From contig JBBRZI010000041.1 of assembly GCA_038236865.1 (NCBI GenBank), positions 1-8,020 on the forward strand: 8,020 nucleotides of DNA, read 5' to 3'. A program made the position numbers and the translations under genes. The notes under the pieces were generated by a model that made no database searches, was not told where the DNA came from, and was given only the letters and a program-made list of their open reading frames with translations. This document shows positions 1 through 6,061 of the stretch, in pieces; the first letter of the stretch is position 1; the number at the start of each line of letters is the position of its first letter. The stretch comes from UBA4729 sp038236865 (GTDB taxonomy: Bacteria > Patescibacteriota > Saccharimonadia > Saccharimonadales > UBA4665).

Positions 1-132
1 AAGCTGATTTTAGAGAACCACCTCAGGACCCACATAACGGACATGTATTCTTCGGGTGAGGCTACGCAGCAAACAAACGCCACCCAACAGCTACTTGATT
101 TGTATGAAATTACCCAAATCCGCAGTAAATAA
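1..132 (+). CDS. CsoR/RcnR-family metal-sensing repressor (C-terminal 43 residues only)
   Basis: An open frame enters from the left edge and ends at TAA 130-132. The visible tail contains LENHLRTHI followed by a polar linker and a final helix (TQQLLDLYEITQ). This matches the end of the DUF156 (CsoR/RcnR/FrmR) family: helix 2 carrying metal ligands, then a short helix 3. Family members are small all-helical tetrameric cytoplasmic repressors that release operator DNA when metal binds. The ligand pair visible here is His-x3-His. From memory, CsoR copper sensors have His-x3-Cys and E. coli RcnR (Ni/Co) has His-x3-His, so metal specificity cannot be assumed. The N-terminal Cys ligand and DNA-contact residues lie outside the window. 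The gene precedes a copper ATPase operon by 37 nt, as csoR genes often do, so it probably autoregulates the whole unit from a promoter upstream of position 1. Confidence 0.72.
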   Translation, partial: KLILENHLRTHITDMYSSGEATQQTNATQQLLDLYEITQIRSK

Positions 133-169
133 GTAGAGAGTACGGTGAATAAACTAAGGAGGCTATGAC

Positions 170-739
170 ATGAAACTTTACAAATATAGATTGGTTGCGT
201 TGAGCCTGATCGGCGCCGCCCTACTTGTGCCTGGCATCACGTCTGCAAACATGATGACTGATCAAAGTACCACGACAGCTAGTGCTTCGGCCGACGAGCA
301 AAAAGGCCAAGCCATTTTCGCACAGTTGCAGAATAAGCAGACCAGCTGCGTCAAACTGACTAATGACGATTTTGATGTCATGGGCGACTTCTTTATGGGC
401 CGGATGATGGGCAGCGCTCATGACAGCATGGACCAGCAAATGGCCCAGAAGCTGGGAGCAAACGGCGAACGTCAGACGCATATTGCCATGGGCCAACGTT
501 TAAGCGGTTGTAATGTCAACGCCAGCTACCCAAATTCGGCCGGCGACTACCCGGCGATGGCCTGGACGGGCATGACGGGCAGCGAAAGTAATGGTTGGGG
601 CATGATGAGTAATGATAGCCGCTCAACCTGGTCCATAACCGATACCACCTTGAGTATCTTATTGGCTGTGGCTACTGCCGCCGCCCTGCTTGGGTGGCTG
701 CGCCGACCGGTTGTAACAACCACGGAAGGGTCAAAGTAG
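170..739 (+). CDS. Met-rich exported, C-terminally membrane-anchored protein of the copper operon
   Basis: 189 residues, not a named family I can identify. Residues 1-26 form a signal peptide: basic start, hydrophobic 8-20, and a TSA-like cleavage site before N27. The mature part is rich in Met (28, 29, 71, 77, 79, 80, 87, 91, 107, 130, 135, 145, 146), has His84 and His104, and has two Cys (60, 114) that could form a disulfide. The stretch EQKGQAIFAQLQ...C...L resembles the opening of a cytochrome-c-like fold, but no CxxCH haem motif is present. Residues about 159-177 are a second membrane segment followed by RRP, giving an outside-facing domain anchored at its C-terminus. The start at 170 is fixed by TAAGGAGG at 155-162, 7 nt upstream. 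It lies 4 nt before the CopB-type ATPase gene. Met clusters outside the membrane commonly bind Cu(I) or Ag(I), so a role as an extracytoplasmic copper-binding partner of the pump is inferred. Confidence 0.85.
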   Translation: MKLYKYRLVALSLIGAALLVPGITSANMMTDQSTTTASASADEQKGQAIFAQLQNKQTSCVKLTNDDFDVMGDFFMGRMMGSAHDSMDQQMAQKLGANGERQTHIAMGQRLSGCNVNASYPNSAGDYPAMAWTGMTGSESNGWGMMSNDSRSTWSITDTTLSILLAVATAAALLGWLRRPVVTTTEGSK

Positions 740-743
740 GACC

Positions 744-2852
744 ATGGCTCAGACTGAAAATGACGCCTATACCTGCCCAATGCACACCGATATCCAGCAA
801 GCTAAACCGGGCTTCTGCCCCGAGTGCGGAATGAACCTAGTCCGCACCAAGAAAAAAGGGCCTACACCTGATGACCATAACGAACACGATACGCATGCCG
901 GTCATAGCCCCAACATGTTCAAGCAGAAGTTTTGGTGGAGTCTGGCGCTTACCGTACCGGTACTGATCTTTTCGAACTCTGTCCAGCACTGGCTGCATTA
1001 CAATCTGACATTCACGGGCAGCGAGTATATATCCCCACTATTTGGGCTGATTTTATTCTGGTATAGTGGCCTGGTATTTCTGAGGAGCGCCAAAGTTGAG
1101 ATTCAAGGTCGCCAACCGGGCATGATGACGCTCATCTCGATGGCTATCACCGTGGCGCTGGGCTACAGTCTCGCTATAACCCTACATCTGCTGCAAGGTA
1201 TGGATTTTTGGTGGGAACTGGCCACGCTGATTACTATCATGATATTCGGTCACTGGATGGAAATGGCATCAGTCCAACGGGCTCAAGGTGCGCTCAAAGA
1301 GTTAGCTAAATTACTCCCAGACGAGGCCGAACTGCTGACGGCCAGTGGCGACACCAAAACGGTCGCAGTCAGCCAGCTGAAAGTCGGCGATGTACTACTG
1401 GTCCGCCCCGGGGCCAAGATCCCGGCTGACGGTGAGGTCGTTAAGGGTGAATCCGACGTCAACGAAGCTATGTTAACGGGTGAGTCAAAAGCCGTTAAGA
1501 AAACGGTCCAGGCCCGGGTCATCGCCGGCACGATAAATGGCAGCGGATCGCTGACGATGAAGGTTACGAAAGTTGGTGACGAGACTGCTCTGGCCGGCAT
1601 CATGAAGTTGGTTGCTGACGCCCAGCAAAGCAAATCAAAAACTCAAATCCTGGCGGACCGAGCCGCCTTTTATCTAACTTTTGTCGCGATTGGGGCGGCC
1701 TTGGTCACCCTGATTGGCTGGTCTTTGTTCAGTGATCAGCCGGCGACGTTTATCCTCGCCCGGGTCGTGACGGTGTTGGTTATTGCCTGTCCACACGCCT
1801 TGGGCTTGGCCATCCCATTAGTTACGGCGATCTCGACCACTCTGGCCGCCAAAAATGGCCTACTGATTCGTCAGCGGCTGGCGCTGGAGGCAGCCCGCAA
1901 TATTGACGTGGTCTTGTTTGATAAAACCGGTACACTCACCAAAGGCGAACAAGGCGTGGTTGACACGATGGAGAGCGGCGACAATCGAGCCATGCTGGCC
2001 CTGGCGGCGGCAGTCGAAGCTGAATCGGAGCACCCGATAGCCAAAGCCATCGTCGCTGCCGCCAAAGCCCAAAAACTAGCGCTTAAACCGGCTGCCAGCT
2101 TTGCTTCATTGGCGGGCCGCGGCGCCACAGCAACTATCGAGGGTCGGACAATCCATGTCGGGAGTCCTCTATTGGCCGAAGAGCAGCACGTCGCTATCCC
2201 GGCGGCAATCAGTACCGCGGCTAGCCGGGCCTCCAAAGACGGTAAAACGGTCATCTATGTCATAGAGGGCAAAACAATGCTTGGGGCCATTATGCTGGCC
2301 GATGTAATTCGCGAGGAGTCAAAAGAGGCGGTGGCCACCCTCCACGCCATGGGTAAGCGCGTCGCCATGCTGACCGGCGATGCCGAAGGTGTGGCCGCTT
2401 GGGTAGCCAAAGAGCTCGGTATCAAAGAATACTTTGCCGAAGTGTTACCGGAGCATAAGGCCGCGACTGTTAAGCGGCTACAGGCCGATGGCAGCAAAGT
2501 TGCTATGGTGGGTGATGGGGTAAACGATGCCCCGGCCCTGACCCAGGCCGACATCGGCATAGCCATCGGCGCCGGCACAGACGTTGCCATCGAGTCTGCT
2601 GGCATCGTGCTAGCGAGCAGCGATCCGCGCGGGGTGGCTAAAGTCGTCAAGCTGTCGAAGGCAACCTATCGTAAGATGCTGCAAAACTTAGCCTGGGCGA
2701 CAGGGTATAATGCATTAGCCATACCGCTGGCCGCCGGTGTGACCGCCAGCTTCGGTTTTGTGCTTTCACCGGCTATTGGGGCGGTGCTGATGTCGCTATC
2801 CACCATTATTGTCGCCGTGAACGCGCAGTTCTTACGTAAACTTAAGATATAA
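744..2852 (+). CDS. copB: CopB-type P1B copper-translocating ATPase with N-terminal heavy-metal-binding domain
   Basis: 702 residues, complete, an integral membrane pump that exports copper (or silver) using ATP. Residues 9-33 form a heavy-metal-binding domain with CPMH (11-14) and CPECGM (25-30), followed by a His/Asp-rich linker (44-54). Core motifs are intact: actuator TGES 245-248; transmembrane CPH 349-351; phosphorylation site DKTGT with Asp393; the nucleotide-domain His-Pro pair 430-431; TGD 544-546; and GDGVNDAP 590-597. After these come a YN pair (655-656) and MSLST (683-687) with Asn693, the TM7/TM8 pattern of P1B-3 enzymes. CPH rather than CPC assigns it to the CopB class, associated with Cu(II)/Cu(I) and Ag(I), rather than CopA. 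The ATG at 744 follows the previous stop by 4 nt with only weak Shine-Dalgarno-like sequence (GGAAGGG 724-730), so translational coupling is likely. Cation preference cannot be proved from sequence. Confidence 0.96.
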   Translation: MAQTENDAYTCPMHTDIQQAKPGFCPECGMNLVRTKKKGPTPDDHNEHDTHAGHSPNMFKQKFWWSLALTVPVLIFSNSVQHWLHYNLTFTGSEYISPLFGLILFWYSGLVFLRSAKVEIQGRQPGMMTLISMAITVALGYSLAITLHLLQGMDFWWELATLITIMIFGHWMEMASVQRAQGALKELAKLLPDEAELLTASGDTKTVAVSQLKVGDVLLVRPGAKIPADGEVVKGESDVNEAMLTGESKAVKKTVQARVIAGTINGSGSLTMKVTKVGDETALAGIMKLVADAQQSKSKTQILADRAAFYLTFVAIGAALVTLIGWSLFSDQPATFILARVVTVLVIACPHALGLAIPLVTAISTTLAAKNGLLIRQRLALEAARNIDVVLFDKTGTLTKGEQGVVDTMESGDNRAMLALAAAVEAESEHPIAKAIVAAAKAQKLALKPAASFASLAGRGATATIEGRTIHVGSPLLAEEQHVAIPAAISTAASRASKDGKTVIYVIEGKTMLGAIMLADVIREESKEAVATLHAMGKRVAMLTGDAEGVAAWVAKELGIKEYFAEVLPEHKAATVKRLQADGSKVAMVGDGVNDAPALTQADIGIAIGAGTDVAIESAGIVLASSDPRGVAKVVKLSKATYRKMLQNLAWATGYNALAIPLAAGVTASFGFVLSPAIGAVLMSLSTIIVAVNAQFLRKLKI

Positions 2853-2863
2853 AGGAGATCCGA

Positions 2864-3490
2864 ATGGGCACAAAAATTGTATCGATCCTAACCAGCAAAT
2901 GGGTACTTACGGTAGCAGGCATACTGGTTGGGGCAGGCGTAATTCTCGGCATTCGCTTTGTTACGTTCGCGCCGGAAACCGTACACTACCACGCCAATTT
3001 TGCGGTCTACGTCAACGGCCAACAGGAGCAATTCAAAGGCATGCAATACTACGAGGAAACTGCCGCCACCTCTTGTAGCATTAACCCGGTTGCATCGCCC
3101 CTTGAGCGTGCGCATATGCACGATAACATCAATAGCGTTGTCCATGTCGAAGATCACTTGGTGACCTGGGGTAACTTCTTTCAAAACATCAATTGGGGCA
3201 TCGGTGATACCTACCTAAAGACGGCCGATCAAGTCTACGTAGCGGCCGATCAAAACCAGTTAACGTTCATACTCAACGGGAAACGAGTCGACTCGATAGC
3301 CAACACCGTTATTGGCGACCAAGATAAGTTATTGGTGAGCTACGGCAGCGATTCCAGCCAGGTGATTCAAAAGCAATATGACAAGATTCAGAATAACGCA
3401 GTAAAGAATGACATCGAGCAAGACCCAGCCAGTTGTAGCGGGAACCATGCCAAGGTCGACACGAAACAACGGCTTAACCACTTGTTCTAG
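2864..3490 (+). CDS. Membrane-anchored His-rich extracytoplasmic protein (HYHANF/HMHDN family)
   Basis: 208 residues. Residues 13-32 form one N-terminal membrane segment with no clear cleavage site, so the rest is predicted to be outside and anchored. The exposed domain carries HYHANF (41-46), a Cys71, HMHDN (85-89 with His84 just before), VVHVEDHLVTWG (92-103) and a second half around LTFILNGK (133-140) and GDQDKLLVSYG (151-161), ending with another Cys191. I recall similar hypothetical proteins in Saccharibacteria and other CPR genomes but know no assigned function. Paired histidines (41, 43, 84, 86, 94, 98) in a domain next to a copper pump suggest metal binding; this is inference. The two halves (NG...F / LNGK) look like an internal beta-rich repeat. 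The start is set by AAGGAG at 2852-2857, which overlaps the stop codon of the ATPase gene and lies 6 nt before ATG. It is the last gene of the operon, ahead of the terminator at 3609-3632. Confidence 0.85.
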   Translation: MGTKIVSILTSKWVLTVAGILVGAGVILGIRFVTFAPETVHYHANFAVYVNGQQEQFKGMQYYEETAATSCSINPVASPLERAHMHDNINSVVHVEDHLVTWGNFFQNINWGIGDTYLKTADQVYVAADQNQLTFILNGKRVDSIANTVIGDQDKLLVSYGSDSSQVIQKQYDKIQNNAVKNDIEQDPASCSGNHAKVDTKQRLNHLF

Positions 3491-3511
3491 GGCTTAAAAC
3501 CCATTCTCAAC

Positions 3512-3607
3512 TCACTGACCCAGCCAGCTTAATAGGTGTTCGAAAGAAAGTGCGTCAAGGGCACCAATAGAACCCAAACGATTTTGAAACAGTATAGTTT
3601 CAAACAT
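3512..3607 (-). CDS. Possible 31-residue small ORF antisense to the intergenic gap (doubtful)
   Basis: The gap after the copper operon contains, on the - strand, an ATG at 3607-3605 and TGA at 3514-3512. The predicted peptide has an amphipathic, protein-like second half (RLGSIGALDALSFEHLLSW). AAAGG lies 5 nt upstream of the ATG, but that sequence is also part of the terminator hairpin, and the inverted repeat at 3583-3604 lies inside the coding part. No -10 box was found at the distance used by the neighbouring genes. It could be a real microprotein, a gene remnant, or chance in a 156-nt gap. I do not recognise it. Confidence 0.2.
   Translation of the reverse strand: MFETILFQNRLGSIGALDALSFEHLLSWLGQ
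3583..3604. repeat. Inverted repeat TTTGAAAC / GTTTCAAA
   Basis: A perfect 8-bp inverted repeat (3583-3590 and 3597-3604) with a 6-nt loop, AGTATA. It lies 4 nt upstream of the terminator stem. Its right arm, TTTCAAA, can also pair with TTTGAAA at 3615-3621 inside that stem, so two mutually exclusive folds can be drawn. It could be an operator, a second hairpin ahead of the terminator, or an attenuator-like element. The AT-rich arms make its stability modest. Confidence 0.5.
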
Positions 3608-3608
3608 T

Positions 3609-3632
3609 AGAGCCTTTGAAAGGCTCTTTTTT
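3609..3632 (+). terminator. Rho-independent terminator of the copper operon
   Basis: Perfect 8-bp stem AGAGCCTT (3609-3616) and AAGGCTCT (3620-3627), loop TGA, followed by five further T (3628-3632). It ends 119-142 nt after the stop of the last copper gene and 14 nt before the next start codon, so it separates the copper unit from the Imm5-like gene. Confidence 0.85.
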
Positions 3633-3640
3633 GGTATGCT
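3632..3640 (+). promoter_or_regulatory. Extended -10 box for the Imm5-like gene; leaderless start predicted
   Basis: TGG-TATGCT: an extended -10 (TGn) plus a TATAAT-like hexamer at 3635-3640. The last base is 7 nt before the A of ATG 3647, so transcription should begin at or within a base of the start codon. No -35 at normal spacing and no Shine-Dalgarno sequence is visible; the space upstream is occupied by the terminator. Confidence 0.6.
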
Positions 3641-3646
3641 TGATAG

Positions 3647-4147
3647 ATGAGCATCTACAAGAAATATAGCAAGGCAGACCAAAAGCTTATGGCAGTCTGG
3701 GCCCTTGCTTGTGCCGAAAGAGTGATGCCGTTATTTGCGGCGGCAAACCCAGCGGATGATAGACCGCAGGCAGCCATAGCAGCTGGTAGGGATTGGCTCA
3801 GGACAGGAGTGTTTGCAATGGCAGTTATTCGGAAGGCGTCTTTAGATGCTCACGCTGCTGCAAAGGAAGTAAAAGGGAATGACGCCGCCTGTTTTGCAGC
3901 CCACGCCGCCGGGCAAGCTGTTGCGACCGCGCACGTGCCGCAACACGCCTACGGTGGCTCATATTATGCCCTCAAAGCTATCGCAGCGGCTAATCCGCAA
4001 AATGCAAAAGCCAATGTGACGAGCGAACTGGAATGGCAGGCTCAAGCATTGGCTGAACATCTCAGACCAGCCATAATGGGTAGAATTATGGTAGATGATA
4101 GTAAGACAAGAATACGAGTATCCATAGACAAGCGCGATGGCTTCTAG
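3647..4147 (+). CDS. Imm5-like putative immunity protein
   Basis: 166 residues, cytoplasmic, Ala-rich and mostly helical, with no signal peptide or membrane segment. The layout RDWLRTGVFAMAVIRKAS (48-65), AHAAAKEV (68-75), and AAGQAVATAHVPQHAYGGSYYALKA split across 87-111 matches what I remember of the putative immunity protein family Imm5 (Pfam Imm_5). Its members are predicted, mainly from gene neighbourhoods, to neutralise polymorphic toxins. The second His of TAHVPQH (His96, His100) is typical of the family. Nothing resembling a toxin, secretion gene or partner lies in this window, so it is an orphan here and its actual role is unproven. It is its own transcription unit, placed directly after a terminator with a -10 box 7 nt from its ATG and no Shine-Dalgarno sequence. 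The last 20 residues (DSKTRIRVSIDKRDGF) are charged and beyond the Ala-rich core. Confidence 0.75.
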   Translation: MSIYKKYSKADQKLMAVWALACAERVMPLFAAANPADDRPQAAIAAGRDWLRTGVFAMAVIRKASLDAHAAAKEVKGNDAACFAAHAAGQAVATAHVPQHAYGGSYYALKAIAAANPQNAKANVTSELEWQAQALAEHLRPAIMGRIMVDDSKTRIRVSIDKRDGF

Positions 4148-4224
4148 CCGTTCAGCAGATTACCTGACAGATTGAATATCTCAGCCAAGTGTTTAAGATC
4201 ATGGTCGGCATAAGTCTCTATCAC
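4144..4224 (-). pseudogene. Possible gene remnant or microORF, 26 codons (doubtful)
   Basis: On the - strand, a GTG at 4224-4222 opens a frame ending at TAG 4146-4144, which overlaps the stop of the Imm5-like gene tail to tail. The peptide ends with DHDLKHLAEIFNLSGNLLNG, which looks like a protein-type amphipathic helix. The same frame is stopped by TAA shortly upstream, so if it is old coding sequence only its last part survives. I recognise no family. Chance is a serious alternative at this length. Nothing else clear is seen in 4148-4269. Confidence 0.15.
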
Positions 4225-4269
4225 AGCAGAGTACTTTTAGTCTTTGATGTTACTTAGATCTGGATACGC

Positions 4270-4275
4270 TATAAT
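4270..4275 (+). promoter_or_regulatory. Consensus -10 box for the methyltransferase gene; leaderless start predicted
   Basis: A perfect TATAAT whose last base is 9 nt before the A of ATG 4284. A TTGATG at 4244-4249 could serve as -35, although the 20-nt spacing is long. No Shine-Dalgarno sequence fits between the box and the ATG, so the mRNA should start at or 1-2 nt before the start codon. Confidence 0.65.
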
Positions 4276-4283
4276 TTTAGGTA

Positions 4284-4889
4284 ATGGACCGGCAAGCTAA
4301 AAATATACAGACCTATAACAATTCTGCCCGGGCATTAGCAGAATATTTTAAAGGCATTGGACCACGCATCAGTGATATTGAGTTAGGGTTAAGCCTTGCG
4401 GGGAAAAATGATGAATCGCGTGTAGTTGAAATTGGTTGCGGTGACGGACGGGATGCTGTTGAAATTGTTAAACGGTCAAGTTGGTATGAAGGTTTCGACC
4501 CATCTAAAGAACTATTAGGGATAGCGCAAAGCCATCTGCCTGAAACATCGTTTGTTATCGCAGATGCCTTAACTTACAATTATCCGCAAAATGTAGATGT
4601 TATATTTGCTTTCGCCTCTTTGCTGCATGTTGATAAAACTGATATGCCTAAGGTTTTTGATAAAGTAAATCAGTCGTTAAAGACTGGTGGCATATTCTAC
4701 ATTTCCCTCAAAGAACGAAATAAATACGCTGAAGAAGTTAAAAATGATGAGTATGGGGCGAGAATGTTTTACTACTACAACGCTGACCTAATAAAAGAGC
4801 TTGCAAGTGACTTGTTCGCAACTGCTCACGAGAGCCATCAAAAGATTGGGAATACGGACTGGTTCACGATTGTCTTAAAAAAGAATTAA
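4284..4889 (+). CDS. Class I SAM-dependent methyltransferase
   Basis: 201 residues, soluble, Rossmann-fold methyltransferase. Motif I is VVEIGCGDGRDA (47-58), the glycine-rich SAM loop. YEGFDPS (68-74) ends strand 2 with the acidic Asp72 expected to hold the SAM ribose. IADAL (92-96) supplies motif III, with Asp94 near the adenine. VDVIFAFASLLHV (104-116) is motif IV, and SLKTGGIFYISLKE is the strand-5 region. The N-terminal SARALAEYFKGIGPRISDIELGL helix region, split over 14-36, is of a type I associate with Patescibacteria methyltransferases. The substrate cannot be told from sequence. The coding sequence is distinctly AT-rich (one 60-nt line at 4621 is about 32% GC, against about 58% for a line at 2041 in the ATPase), hinting at separate acquisition. 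It is a single-gene unit with TATAAT 9 nt before its ATG. Confidence 0.9.
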   Translation: MDRQAKNIQTYNNSARALAEYFKGIGPRISDIELGLSLAGKNDESRVVEIGCGDGRDAVEIVKRSSWYEGFDPSKELLGIAQSHLPETSFVIADALTYNYPQNVDVIFAFASLLHVDKTDMPKVFDKVNQSLKTGGIFYISLKERNKYAEEVKNDEYGARMFYYYNADLIKELASDLFATAHESHQKIGNTDWFTIVLKKN

Positions 4890-5027
4890 CGGGCAGCATG
4901 CGTGTGCCATCTCAACCTGGTTGGCCAAACTTATAATAACTGCGCAGTATTCCACTCGGAACATGTTTGGTAACGTGCACCATTTATGTGTAACATACAG
5001 ATGCATCGAACAGAGGTAGCCTTTATT

Positions 5028-5036
5028 TGGTATGAT
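5028..5036 (+). promoter_or_regulatory. Extended -10 box for the HAD gene; leaderless start predicted
   Basis: TGG-TATGAT, the same extended -10 form as upstream of 3647. The hexamer at 5031-5036 ends exactly 7 nt before the A of ATG 5043. No Shine-Dalgarno sequence is present. The rest of the 4890-5042 gap shows only an isolated TATAAT at 4932-4937 with no start codon at a fitting distance. Confidence 0.6.
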
Positions 5037-5042
5037 TAGTCT

Positions 5043-6020
5043 ATGAGCGAGATACCCTCTATCAAGTGGAACGACAAAATTCGGCTAATACTATCCGATG
5101 TAGACGAAACAATTGCAGATGTGTATACGCCGGCCGAGCCGGCTATGGCCGCCGAGCTCTCAATCCTCCTAAAGGGTGGCACTAAGCTATTCATGGTAAC
5201 GGGTGGCAGCATGGCTCGGGTAGAGCGAGACATTACGAATCAAATTGACCCCGCACTACGGCGTGACATTTTAGTCAGTCATTGTAGCGGCTCTGAAGTG
5301 TGGGGATTTACTGAATCGGGCGAGCGCCGCGAACAGCCATTTTACAGCGTGTACGAAGCCAACTTTACTCTAGAATTGAAGCAACGCTGGAGAGATGTGG
5401 TTGCGCAACTTGTTGAGGGATTCGCCTTGAGGCCGCATCCCGCCCAACCAAAAGTTGATTTCTGGAAAGAGATAGGGCGCGATCCACTTGATATTATGCT
5501 CGATGATCGAGGCCCCCAAATCACGATGGAAGTCGTTAACGGCATAGACCTTAGCAATGCACAGTTGTCCCAACTTAACTACGAAGTGCCACTGACGCAC
5601 AATAAGCGTGATTTAAGGACGGCAATCCAGAATCGAGCGCTGCAACTTTTGGCTGAGGCAGCAGTGCCTGTCACGCCGCGGTTTGGTGGTAACTTTGCAT
5701 TAGATTTTGCAATTGCAGGCGTATCGAAGACTACGTCCATTCAGGCTGTACTAACGATGCCAGAGGTGCTGGCGACGATAGGGCTGAAACCAACTGATGT
5801 GCAGGACCCAGCCGAAATAGAAATCTGGGGTGACAAATATTCAGTGTTACACGGGGGCACAGACAGACATATGAGTGAAGCTTTGCCGCGTGAAGTACGT
5901 TCGATAGACTTCCGTGCCGAAGACCCGGCAGAGTTCCCGGAGGGCTACAATATTGTGCTCTGGGATGGTCAGCAACAGCTGCACCATGGGTTGCTGGAAT
6001 ATCTACAAGCGCGACACTAG
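5043..6020 (+). CDS. HAD-superfamily hydrolase (Cof/SPP-like, C2-capped phosphatase-like)
   Basis: 325 residues, soluble. Motif I is LILSDVDETIADVY (15-28) with nucleophile Asp19 and acid/base Asp21. The usual Gly of DxDGT is Glu here. Motif II is FMVTGGS (50-56) with Thr53. Between motif II and the Lys of motif III lies a long insert (about 60-220), as in C2-capped HADs such as Cof-type, sucrose-phosphate and phosphomannomutase-like enzymes. GVSKTTSIQAVL (226-237) gives Lys229. Motif IV is EIWGDKYSVLHGGTDRHMS (260-278), with Asp264 and Asp274 available for Mg2+. These residues predict a Mg-dependent phosphohydrolase or related sugar-phosphate enzyme acting in the cytoplasm; the substrate is unknown. 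It is a little longer than most Cof-type proteins. It is expressed from its own -10 box 7 nt before the ATG and ends at the symmetric hairpin at 6062-6091 that it shares with the convergent antiporter gene. Confidence 0.85.
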   Translation: MSEIPSIKWNDKIRLILSDVDETIADVYTPAEPAMAAELSILLKGGTKLFMVTGGSMARVERDITNQIDPALRRDILVSHCSGSEVWGFTESGERREQPFYSVYEANFTLELKQRWRDVVAQLVEGFALRPHPAQPKVDFWKEIGRDPLDIMLDDRGPQITMEVVNGIDLSNAQLSQLNYEVPLTHNKRDLRTAIQNRALQLLAEAAVPVTPRFGGNFALDFAIAGVSKTTSIQAVLTMPEVLATIGLKPTDVQDPAEIEIWGDKYSVLHGGTDRHMSEALPREVRSIDFRAEDPAEFPEGYNIVLWDGQQQLHHGLLEYLQARH

Positions 6021-6061
6021 TGCTGCTACTCTCATTGACAATGCTGCACCAAATTGAAACC

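Noticed and set aside
1283..2650. Several - strand open frames of 70-131 codons inside the ATPase gene
   Set aside because: They are antisense to an intact, fully recognisable P-type ATPase and their translations are low-complexity Ser/Ala/Pro-rich, as expected from reading GC-rich codons backwards.
4932..4937. Perfect TATAAT in the gap after the methyltransferase
   Set aside because: No start codon, RNA gene or -35 lies at a fitting distance; the HAD gene has its own better placed -10 box.
4894..5004. A - strand ORF of about 43 codons in the gap before the HAD gene
   Set aside because: Translation is Cys/His-rich and shows no protein-like periodicity, no promoter or ribosome site; likely chance.
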